Both the position numbers and the translations under genes were made by a program. Below, piece after piece: positions 21,043-29,636 of a DNA stretch of 64,000 nucleotides. Location: contig MU004182.1 of the NCBI GenBank assembly GCA_010093605.1, forward strand, positions 901,032 through 965,031, written 5' to 3'. This stretch comes from Lophium mytilinum. Its lineage: Eukaryota; Ascomycota; Dothideomycetes; Mytilinidiales; Mytilinidiaceae. Positions within the stretch are counted from its first letter, which is position 1. Every line of letters begins with the position of its first letter. The notes under the pieces are model-generated. The model had not been told where the DNA came from. It did no database searches and was given only the letters and a program-made list of their open reading frames with translations.

Positions 21043-21879
21043 CTATAACCTGCTAGCCTTCCACACTGGCGATCGCTTCTCACTAAACGCCTTCAACCCT
21101 TCCAGTATATTTTCACCCTTCTGCAACTCCGCAAACTCCCTATCCATCGTGATCCCTACCGCCTCCTCCACCGCCGCCGTCTCCCACCCCTGCCTGATTC
21201 CAGCCCGCGTACAGATAATAGCATCAGGACTGTTCACCGCAATCGCCGTCGCGTACTTGACCGCCTCCGCTACCAGCTCACTCTTCGGCACAACCTTATT
21301 CACAAGTCCCCACGCCAGCGCCTCCTTCGCCGTGACATTCCGCCCCGTCAGCGCAAACTCGCTCGCCCGCTGCAGCCCAATCGTGCGAATAAGCCGTGGT
21401 AGCGCGCCCCCGATCGGCGAGATCCCGCGCTTGACCTCCGGCAGGCCGAAGTACGCCTCCTCGGCCGCGACCACGAGATCGCAGTTGACGATGAACTCAG
21501 TCCCGCCGCCCATCGCGAGGCCGTTGACGGCCGCAATCACGGGCTTCTTGCCGAGCCGTCGCGAGAGGGGAGTGAAGGCTGGCGCGTTGCCCATGCGGCT
21601 GTTGGGGTCGGCGTCGGCGTCCATGGAGGAGTTCCATTCTTTGAGGTCGGCGCCGGCGCTGAAGGCGCGCCCGGTTCCTGTGATGATGGCGACGGAGAGG
21701 TTGGGCTCGGCGTCGAGCCATTTCCAGACGGCGTCCATTTCCCATTGCGCGGTCGTGTTCATGCAGTTGAGGTCTTTGGGGCGGTTCATGGTGATGAGGA
21801 GGACGCGGGGCGCGGGATAGGAGAGGAGGAGGAAGGTGGGTGTTGGTGGTGGAGGGGTGGTGGTTGGTAGAGAAGCCAT
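21043..21879 (-). CDS. Enoyl-CoA hydratase/isomerase family protein 1 with SRL C-terminus
   Basis: Single exon, 278 residues. Crotonase-fold marks: oxyanion-hole segment GRAFSAGADLKEW and AAVNGLAMGGGTEFIVNCDLV. Both glutamates used by true hydratases seem present, one in GGGTEF and one in FGLPEVKRG, which supports hydration of a 2-enoyl-CoA rather than mere CoA-ester binding. The C-terminus WKASRL is a good PTS1 (SRL). A Thr/Pro-rich leader (TTTPPPPTPT) precedes the first strand. It shares a 711-bp divergent promoter with AtuA copy 2 that contains the full palindromic motif. Confidence 0.9.
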   Translation of the reverse strand: MASLPTTTPPPPTPTFLLLSYPAPRVLLITMNRPKDLNCMNTTAQWEMDAVWKWLDAEPNLSVAIITGTGRAFSAGADLKEWNSSMDADADPNSRMGNAPAFTPLSRRLGKKPVIAAVNGLAMGGGTEFIVNCDLVVAAEEAYFGLPEVKRGISPIGGALPRLIRTIGLQRASEFALTGRNVTAKEALAWGLVNKVVPKSELVAEAVKYATAIAVNSPDAIICTRAGIRQGWETAAVEEAVGITMDREFAELQKGENILEGLKAFSEKRSPVWKASRL

Positions 21880-22590
21880 TGTGGGATGCTGGAGGGAGAG
21901 GGTTCACGCGTAGTGAGAGGGTTATTCTGATGGTAAGAAAGGAAAATGTTCCAACGCTGAACCAATGAACGCTGGTACAATCTAACGCTGTGACTTCGTT
22001 GAATAGCAAGCAATGCGAAGGAATGAAGAAAACCAGGTGTGGTGTTGAGAGTGGAAAAGTACCGCGAGTCATGAGAATTATTGCAAAGAAACGACAATCA
22101 GTCTCACGATTCGTGTGCAGACCTCGGGAGACCCTGCTAATGCACTGTAGCAGGCGCCTCTACCGTGCCGTCTCGACGGGTGTAAGACTCCGTAGGTGGC
22201 GGCAGGCGGTGAGATAAAGATGGAGGACGAGTCGTGGAGTACCCCACGGGGAGCATTAGTCGCAGGTGGAGACCCTTTAACCCCGTTCACTAATGATTCA
22301 TTAGCGTCTCTCCCAATTGCGGGGAAGAAGCCGCAAACCACCCACGCCGCGATCTGCCAACGCGAAACTGCATCAAGTCATGCTCTTGTTCCTGCTTGGC
22401 GGCGTCAAACTGACTCTCGCTGTCCCCTCATTCATGCCAGGTGGAGGGGAGCACGGGTAGAACGGCGACGGCGACGGCGTTACTTCAAGGCAATGCTCCG
22501 CAGGCACTGCGTAGGTAGCTTGTTCTATCAAAATATATCGAAGTCATACCACAATCACCTTTCTTATCGTCCCTTCTCGAAGTATCCGAG
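21880..22590. other. Bidirectional promoter between enoyl-CoA hydratase 1 and AtuA copy 2
   Basis: 711 bp between divergent start codons, holding the full palindromic cluster motif about 290 bp before the AtuA copy 2 start and about 410 bp before the hydratase start. No gene seen inside. Confidence 0.6.
22290..22304. promoter_or_regulatory. Palindromic bZIP-like site, cluster motif 3
   Basis: CTAATGATTCATTAG, the same 15-bp palindrome as at 13403-13417 with a different central base; six further bases (CGTCTC, 22305-22310) match the flank of the first site on the opposite strand. It serves the divergent pair enoyl-CoA hydratase 1 / AtuA copy 2. Confidence 0.7.
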
Positions 22591-24450
22591 ATGAGCTCCC
22601 AAAACACCACAACACGTCGGCCCATCCGCATAGGCAATGCCTCCGGCGCAATCGGAGACGGCATTGACCAGGTCTACCGCCTCGCTCGCGACGGCAACGT
22701 GGACGCAATTACGGCCGACTACCTCGCAGAATTCAACATTGCCTGGAAAGCGATTGAGTTGACTACGGAGCCAGACCTGGGGTACGAGCCCAACTTTCTC
22801 GACCAGCTAGCATGGCAAGATGGCGCCGCTGCGAAGCTGTTGCGGAGGAAGAGAATCAAGGTTGCGCATGACGGTGGAGCGTTGAACCCCAAAGGGCTGG
22901 CCGAAAAGGTTCATGCCTACTTCTTGAGCTTAGGCATTGAAGACATGAGGATTGCATGGGTCAGTGGTGATGATGTGACAGCGTTGGTTAGGGGGGAGAA
23001 CTTTGGCGCACTACAACACTTGGATTTGCGAGGGGTAAAACTGGATGTCAAGACTGAAAAGGTGTTAGCCGCCAATGTATACACTGGACAAGCAGGTGTG
23101 GTGCGGGCCCTCGAAGCTGGGGCTGACATTGTCATCTGTGGGAGGTGTTGCGATGCCTCTCCAGTCATGGGTCTTGCGTATTGGTGGCACAACTGGAAAT
23201 CCACGGACTACGATGCCATGGCAGGAAGTCTTATCGCTGGACACCTCATCGAATGCGGAGCGTATGTGACGGGAGGAAACTACTGCGGGTTCAAAGAGAT
23301 TCCTCAACGCTACTCCTTCGGGTACCCCATCGCCGAGATAGCTGCAAATGGATCCGTGGTTATTACCATGCCAGAAAACAGCAACGGAGCTGTGACCGTG
23401 GACACCACCAAGGCACAGCTGTTGTACGAGATTCAGGGGCCCTTCTATCTCAACGCCGACGTTATAGCTCGCATAGATGGTGCTGTTTTGGAACAAGTGG
23501 GAAAGAATAGGGTCAGACTGTCTGGAATCAAAGGATCTGCACCACCTCCGACATCAAAACTAGCAATCAGCCTCTTTGGCGGTTGGCAAGCCGAGCTATC
23601 AGCATACAGTGCAGGGCTGGATACTGTAGAAAAATTCGACATGATGAAAGATCAAGTGCGACGATACATCAACCCGGACGAGTTCACGACTTTCAGCATG
23701 GAGACATACGGAGTAGCGCCTCAGGATCCGAAGTCCCAAAAGGAATGCACAGTGCAGCTTCGGATGTTTGCCCAGGCACCGGAGAAGGAAGCGATAACAG
23801 AGTTCAAAAGAGCAATCCTTTACAATGGTATCCAGGGGTATTGCGGGTTACATCTGCATATGGACTGGAGGACGATGGAGCCGCGGATGTATCTCAAATA
23901 CTTTCCAACTCTTGTCCCGCAAGATGGTACTCCGCTGGCAGTCCATTTCGTAGGCGAGCCGGGCAACGTCTTAGATGTACCCGCAAAGCGGATCGAGGAT
24001 TGTGCGGAAGAGGTTCCAGTGCAGCCAGACTACGAGGGAAGGCATCAAGCCGTGAACCTAGCCACTTTCGGAGAGACAGTGCGTCGTCCTTTCGGCGATC
24101 TAGTCTTTGGGCGTTCGGGTGACAAGGGCGGAAACGCTAATGTTGGTATCTGGGTAAGAGACGCCAAAGCCTGGCCATGGCTTCAAAGTTTCTTGACCTC
24201 AAAGAAGGTGAAAGAGCTGCTAGGCGATGATTGGAGTGAAAAGTACTCGGTCGAGCGATGCGAATTTGAGCATCTAATGGCTGTCCATTTCGTGGTCCGC
24301 GGAATCCTCCAAGATGGCGTCTCTAGCAGCAGTATCTTGGATGGGTTTGGCAAGAGTTTTGGGGAGTTCATTAGGGCGCGATATGTAGATATCCCGAAAG
24401 GTCTTCTTGAAGTTGAGCAAAGGAGGAGACAACCTCAAGCACAACTTTGA
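22591..24450 (+). CDS. AtuA/DUF1446 family protein, copy 2 (intronless)
   Basis: Single exon, 619 residues. N-terminal text RPIRIGNASGAIGDGID, VDAITADYLAEFN, VAHDGGALNPKGLAEKV, VSGDDVT, GADIVICGRCCDASP, YWWHNW, GHLIECGAYVTGGNYCGF and LLYEIQGPFYLNADV defines the DUF1446/AtuA domain (about 12-460). The C-terminal domain carries GRSGDKGGNANVGIWVR (about 506-522) and ends FGEFIRARYVDIPKGLLE. The match to copy 1 runs the whole length but is clearly diverged, and the intron content differs completely (none versus three), so this is an old paralogue rather than a recent tandem duplicate. The end QAQL is not a standard PTS1. A 15-bp bZIP-like palindrome lies upstream. The reaction of this family is unknown to me. 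Confidence 0.92.
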   Translation: MSSQNTTTRRPIRIGNASGAIGDGIDQVYRLARDGNVDAITADYLAEFNIAWKAIELTTEPDLGYEPNFLDQLAWQDGAAAKLLRRKRIKVAHDGGALNPKGLAEKVHAYFLSLGIEDMRIAWVSGDDVTALVRGENFGALQHLDLRGVKLDVKTEKVLAANVYTGQAGVVRALEAGADIVICGRCCDASPVMGLAYWWHNWKSTDYDAMAGSLIAGHLIECGAYVTGGNYCGFKEIPQRYSFGYPIAEIAANGSVVITMPENSNGAVTVDTTKAQLLYEIQGPFYLNADVIARIDGAVLEQVGKNRVRLSGIKGSAPPPTSKLAISLFGGWQAELSAYSAGLDTVEKFDMMKDQVRRYINPDEFTTFSMETYGVAPQDPKSQKECTVQLRMFAQAPEKEAITEFKRAILYNGIQGYCGLHLHMDWRTMEPRMYLKYFPTLVPQDGTPLAVHFVGEPGNVLDVPAKRIEDCAEEVPVQPDYEGRHQAVNLATFGETVRRPFGDLVFGRSGDKGGNANVGIWVRDAKAWPWLQSFLTSKKVKELLGDDWSEKYSVERCEFEHLMAVHFVVRGILQDGVSSSSILDGFGKSFGEFIRARYVDIPKGLLEVEQRRRQPQAQL

Positions 24451-24832
24451 GGTCCACCCCAGACATGGACGAAATGAGAAGTTCTACTTAACACCATTGA
24501 AGAGAACGCAACGCATAGAAGTAGTGATGAAGTTGAGAGGTTGATCGCGAGTCTGGTCTTGATTGGTCTGTCGATGACGACAATAGAACAAATGCTCTAG
24601 TGCCGCCGAGTGAAGGTCCGGAAATGCTACACCGACCCCACATCCCCTCCCATCTTCCACGCCCACCCATGCCGCGACCGTCGACATTACCTAGGCAATC
24701 CGAAAGCGGCATGGGCTCTCTTGACGTCTTCCCCGGGCTGAGGCCGGTTGAATTCATAGCTACCTTCTTGACCGACTCTTTACTTACGTCGTTGCGTACA
24801 TTTGCTACCCAAAACATTCTCGAAAAGCACCA
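24451..24832. other. Intergenic between AtuA copy 2 and the MaoC gene
   Basis: 382 bp between two plus-strand genes. It contains TTGAATTCATAG near 24749, which resembles the cluster motif but has an extra base in the core. No gene seen. Confidence 0.5.
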
Positions 24833-25968
24833 ATGACCTCCTCAAGTGACAAGGTCGTCAAGAACGCCGCCGGTCGGTATGACAACGTTGATTTCAAGAA
24901 GGCTATAGGGTACAAGTACGCTCCCATTAAGGCCGCCTATCTTCGACGCGATGTCCTCCTTTTCGTACGAAACTTCTCCCCAAACCCTCACTATACTAGT
25001 ACTGATTGTCAAGCAGGCCAACGCAATTGGAGTAACCAAAGACGAGCCACACTTTCTCTACGAACTACATCCCAAATTCGCAGCCTTTCCTACCTTCCCT
25101 ATAAATCTAGCATTCAAGCAGGATGACCAAGACGTGTTCGACTTCATCCAGCGAACCGTGTCAGCCGACGTACCCGGCGTCCCCCCATTCGACCCCAAAA
25201 GATCCGTAGATGGCGAGCGTGGCATCGAGATCATTCGGCCGATACCCACGTCCTCAAAGGGCCTTGACTTGGAGATCAATGGCTCGATCGTTGGAGTGTA
25301 CGACAAGGGAGGCAACATGATACTGGAAGCCGAGCATCTGCTGCGGGACGCGAAGACAGACACCGTCTATGCGAAATTGACCAACGTAGCGTTCGGGATC
25401 GGACAGGGCGGATATGGGGGCCCTCGAGGACCCGCTACTAAATCTTACCCGCCTCCAGAGCGTGCACCAGATGCAGTGCATGTCTTCCAGACGTCGCCGG
25501 AGCAGGCGCTCTTGTATCGGCTGTGTGGGGATTACAACCCGATACACGCTGATGATGAGTTTGCGAAGGCTGGTGGGTTCAAGGGCGCTTTCATGCAGGG
25601 CTTGGGTACTTGGAATATCGCGGCCCATGGTATCCTGAGGGAAGCTGGCGGGAGTGATCCGGCACGGTTTCGTAGCTTCAAGGCGAGGTTTGCGAATATC
25701 GTGTACCCTGGTATGTTCCGCTGTAACTCTTGTTGTCTCGAAGTGCTAACTTTGTCTAGGTGATGCTCTGGAGACGCGTATGTGGAAAGTAGGGACAAAC
25801 GATGGAGTAGATGAGTTCATCTTCCAAACAATAGTCCAATCAGACGGACGTATTGCCCTGTAAGTCTAGATCATAGAGTAAGACGTTCTACACGAAGCTA
25901 ATGGCGAACCCAGATCCAATGGTTTTGCTACCATTAACCAGGCGAGTCCGCTGAAAAGTAGTCTTTAG
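24833..25968 (+). CDS. MaoC-like / hydratase-2 (double hot-dog) enoyl-CoA hydratase
   Basis: Four exons: 24833-24964, 25017-25710, 25760-25859 and 25914-25968; 326 residues. The first splice restores YLRRDVLLF|ANAIGVTKDEPHFLYELHP, text typical of the N-terminal half of peroxisomal hydratase 2 proteins. The second hot dog has the active-site signature YRLCGDYNPIHAD (about 210-222) with the catalytic Asp and His, then GGFKGAFMQGL. These enzymes hydrate trans-2-enoyl-CoA to (3R)-hydroxyacyl-CoA, opposite in stereochemistry to the two crotonase-type hydratases in the cluster. The last residues LKSSL form a possible weak PTS1 (SSL). It is a stand-alone protein here, whereas in fungal beta-oxidation the domain usually sits at the end of Fox2. 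It converges on enoyl-CoA hydratase 2. Confidence 0.88.
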
Positions 25969-26061
25969 CCTTAAATCTAATGCATATCTTGTCTCCATAC
26001 TCAGAAATGAAAAATATATAATCTTGAAAAGGTCTTTCAAATCATCTAGGATATACAACAT

Positions 26062-27041
26062 CTACAAATACGAAGGCAACCACCTCGGATCCCTCTTCTC
26101 CCTATACGCTGCCAACCCCTCCGCAGCATTCTTACTCCTCAACATAGCCTCACTATATATCTCCTGCCCTCGCATCGTCGCGCGACTAACGCCTGTTTCC
26201 CACGCTTCTCGTGCCGCCAGCCTCGAGATGATAACGCTATCAGGGCTCTTCTCCGCAATCTCAACCGCATACGCAATGGCCCTCTCAAGCAACTTCTCCT
26301 GCGGTACAATCTCCTTCACCAATCCCCAACTCACCGCCTCCTCCACCGACATCCGTCTCCCAGTCAGGATCAGATCCATAGTCCTGTGATTTCCAAAGAG
26401 AAGCATCGCCCGCGGCAGAGCACCAGCAAGCGCAGAGACACCTCGTAGGACCTCTGGGAGGGCGAACGTAGCGTTTGGCGACGCGAATATCACGTCTGCG
26501 TTTAGGATTGCCTCGAAGCCGCCTCCTGTTATCGGTATCAGCATCTACCATGCAGTAATCGGATTCCTTTCGAGATATGAGGCCTACCGTGTGCGTGTCC
26601 ATTACAAGCCACCACAATCGGCTTCTTGCCCGTCCGATTGCTCATCCCCGCGAATCCGCCGTGCGGGTAGTCGTGCGCAACGTCGTTGGTTTTGATGAGG
26701 TCGAGGCGCTGCTTGAGGTCCATGCCTGCGCAGAAGGCCTTTTTGCCAGCCTATCTCCCCAACCTATATAAGCTTTTCCTCCCATACGATCTGATGTGGA
26801 TGTATATAGCACTTACGCCCGTGAACACCGCACATCTAAGCTCCGGCTCTGCATCGTACCACTTCCACAACGCACCCAGCTCGATGGTCGCTTCGACAGG
26901 GAGGCAGTTCATGTACTGCGCACGGTTTATGGTGACTTGGAGGATGTGTTTCGCCGGGAAGGAGATGAGCGAGTGCTCCACGCGGGGGTAAGGGTTTTCG
27001 AGCCACGCGGGGACGGGGTCTTTGGTGCGTGGGGTCGTCAT
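26062..27041 (-). CDS. Enoyl-CoA hydratase/isomerase family protein 2
   Basis: Minus-strand exons 27041-26817, 26750-26588 and 26525-26062 give 283 residues. Splices restore FTG|AGKKAFCAGMDLKQ (oxyanion hole) and ACNGHAHG|GGFEAILNADV. Glu is kept in both catalytic positions (GGFEA and FALPEVLRG), as in paralogue 1. The C-terminus RDPRWLPSYL aligns with the SRL end of paralogue 1, but SYL is not a recognised PTS1, so its location may differ or depend on a partner. It shares a 638-bp divergent promoter with CoA ligase 2. The start MTTPRTKDPVPAWL at 27041 is the first ATG that leaves a normal N-terminus; an in-frame extension upstream looks non-coding. Confidence 0.88.
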
Positions 27042-27261
27042 CGCGGAAGGTAGATGTATCAAATGGAAGCAATTGAACAAGCTGGGTGTATGCTCTCCAA
27101 TTGACAAGATACGAAGAAATGCGAAAACCAACAAGAAGAACAGAAATCCACGATCGTCCAACGCGCCAAAGCCTCGAAGCCTAACTTCTGTTCCGCTCCA
27201 CGGGTCATCGACGCATGCATCCTGCACCGCTGAATCGCTAAATCATACCTCGGCGCTTGCT

Positions 27262-27270
27262 TGAATCATT
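27262..27270 (-). promoter_or_regulatory. bZIP-like core, cluster motif 4
   Basis: TGAATCATT on the plus strand, i.e. AATGATTCA on the minus strand, equal to the core of motifs 2 and 3. It lies about 220 bp upstream of enoyl-CoA hydratase 2. Confidence 0.4.
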
Positions 27271-27340
27271 GCCCTTAGTGAGGCACTGCGGCGGTGTACC
27301 TGGGGTATCTTTTTCCCACAGTGACGGCGGCTCTCGGAAC

Positions 27341-27353
27341 TGATTCATTAGTG
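27341..27353 (-). promoter_or_regulatory. bZIP-like half-palindrome, cluster motif 5
   Basis: TGATTCATTAGTG on the plus strand reads CACTAATGAATCA on the minus strand, matching the CACTAATGA(T/A)TCA found at 17435-17447 and 22288-22300. It lies between the divergent genes for enoyl-CoA hydratase 2 and CoA ligase 2. Confidence 0.55.
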
Positions 27354-27679
27354 GGATGCAGGGTGCGTGCAGGGGTAGCTAGGATGCGCGCGGGGCGGCT
27401 GGGGTAAGCTATTGTGGGGCACGTTGGCAAGCGGATATCAGAACGCGGAGGTGGAGAGGTGGGGAAGAAGCGGTGCGAGTAAGGTGTTTACACAAATGTA
27501 CCTATGTACGACAGTACCGTGGGGTAGGCTGCGGAAAGGACGGCTTCGAGGTGGACGAAGCTCTTCGTCACCTCGTTGGAGCTGTTTTTCTGGTTGGAAA
27601 GCTCGTTGCTGCGTTGTGATCGTGAAGTTTGAGCATCGCGATCTTTTCAATTCGTCATCAAACACTCAATCCAGCCGAA

Positions 27680-29518
27680 ATGCGCGTCTACAAAGCCCCC
27701 CAAACCATTGACATCCCTCAAGACCTTAATCTCACCGAGCTCCTCCACACAAGCAACGACCCACCTCTCCCTCCTTCCCACCTCATCACGAAAGATAGCC
27801 TTACCAACCGGAGCATTACCATCGGAGAGCTTCGCCAGCGTGCAGGAAGAATAGCAAATGGACTGAACTCGACTCTCAAACCCCACGATCAGAGCAGGTG
27901 GGCTGTGATTCTGCCAAACAGCGTCGAGTATCTGGAGGTCTTCCATGCGGTGCTCTGGGTCGGCGGAGTGGCGTGCCCTATAAATCATGCTATCAAGGCG
28001 GAAGAGATTGGCCATGCGTTTTCGGTCACGAGGCCAGATTTCGTTATCGTATACGGGCCAGCGCTATCGAAGGTGCTCGAAGCAGTGGAGGTTGCCAGGA
28101 GGGAGTTGGCTACTGAGGGAGTGACATGGGATACACCTAAGATTGTGACTGTGATTGAGAGTGCCGATGGATTTAAGCATATTCCTGACGACTTTCTTGC
28201 CCCGGAGAAATTAGCCATTCCGCATTTCAGCGATACGAAAAGGTGAGCTGTGGTGTTGAGAGATAGTCAGACTGTGACTAAGCTAATCTGGTGGTCAGCC
28301 GTCTCGCAACAATACACCTCTCATCTGGAACTACGGGCAAACCAAAAGGCGTAGAGTTAACACAGTAAGTAGATCAACGTAGTAGTTGGTGCTGATGCTG
28401 ACATGATTTCAAGCTTTAATTTCGTATCCAACGTGTATCAACTTCGTGCTCACGACCCGGCACAGTTCCACCGTGGCAGCCGTGTTGTTGCCTTTACTCC
28501 ATTCGCGCACATCGGAAACACAACAATACCCTTATTTCTCGGCCCGTTCATGGGCATGATGCATCATGGTGAGTTATACGTAAACTCATGTCTAGTTCCT
28601 TGCTAATTGTGGCGCGAAATAGCCATGCCTGCGTACGATCTTGAAACATTCGGACAGCTTGTAGATTCAAATAAAGCCACGATATTCCAGGGTGTTCCCT
28701 CCGTTGTTCTTTCGTTTGCGAATACGGACATTGCCGATAGGTTCGATTTTTCAAAGGCGGAAGTAATAAACGTCGGTGGACCGCCTTTCAAACGGGACAT
28801 GCTTGAAAGGCTGTTGAATAAGGCGCCATGGAGGTTGAACCAGGTTTACGGGATGACGGAAGGCGCTGGGTATGTTGCGTACCAGAGATCTACCGACAAT
28901 CAACTGGAAGGGGTCGTAGGGCCTCTAGTGCCAAACATAGAAGTAGCGTTGCGTATCAACGAGGGAAAAGATGATGCGCCTGAAAACGGCCCAGGCGAAC
29001 TATGGTTGAGGGGCCCCAATATTACGAGGGGATATGCTTTCAACACCGAGGCAAATCAATCGGCGTTCCCCCAGGAGGGATGGTATAATACAGGAGATGT
29101 TTGTACGGTTTCAAGAGATGGGGTGATCGCGGTGGTCGGGCGGACGAAAGAGCTGATCAAGTACAAGGGCTTCCAAGTGAGCCCTGCCGAGCTGGAGTCG
29201 TATCTCAACTCCCATTCCCATGTTGCTGAAGCAGGTGTGGGGCCTGTGTTTGACGAGAGCCAGCTCACGGAGCTACCGACAGCGTACGTAATCCTGAAGG
29301 ATCATTTAGTCCTTGAGAAGGATAAAAGAACGGCTTTGAAGGAGATTCATGCAACGGTGGATGACCGCGTGAGTGGATATAAAAAACTCAGAGGCGGTGT
29401 TTGGGAGGTGAAACTGTTGCCCAAGAACCCAACGGGCAAGATCCTGAGGAAGCAACTCCAAGACCACAAGTCGGGTCTGAGTTCTCTAGATAGAGGGGAT
29501 AGAAGATCAAAATTGTAA
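27680..29518 (+). CDS. 4CL-like acyl/aryl-CoA ligase 2 with peroxisomal SKL
   Basis: Four exons, 27680-28242, 28299-28364, 28414-28568 and 28623-29518, join in phase to 559 residues. ANL motifs: P-loop HLSSGTTGKPKGVELTH (the third exon begins inside the final His codon), PFAHIGN, QVYGMTEGAGY, GELWLRGPN, GWYNTGDV, ELIKYKGFQVSPAELE and the catalytic lysine PKNPTGKILRK. The C-terminus DRRSKL is a canonical PTS1. It differs from ligase 1 in intron pattern (three versus seven) and through most of the sequence, so the two probably prefer different acids or act at different points. The start at 27680 (MRVYKAPQTIDIP) is preferred to 27629 because homologues I know begin close to this text. It is the last gene whose promoter carries the cluster motif. 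Confidence 0.9.
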
Positions 29519-29636
29519 AGAGAATGGGGACGTCGTACCAATACAAAATAATGCAAGCCGCAAAGCACGACAAAATGCCAGAGTCCTACGGACAAGTACA
29601 CAATCAGTCGGTGCTGTGGTGGTGTATCTGAAACCC

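Larger units (their letters stand above)
27042..27679. other. Bidirectional promoter between enoyl-CoA hydratase 2 and CoA ligase 2
   Basis: 638 bp between divergent start codons. Contains two copies of the bZIP-like core, listed separately. No gene seen inside. Confidence 0.6.

Noticed and set aside
21149-21820. 223-residue plus-strand frame opposite enoyl-CoA hydratase 1
   Set aside because: Antisense of a highly GC3-rich coding exon; crotonase motifs prove the minus frame.
24749-24760. TGAATTCA-containing word before the MaoC gene
   Set aside because: Resembles the cluster motif, but the core has an extra base, so bZIP half-site spacing is wrong.
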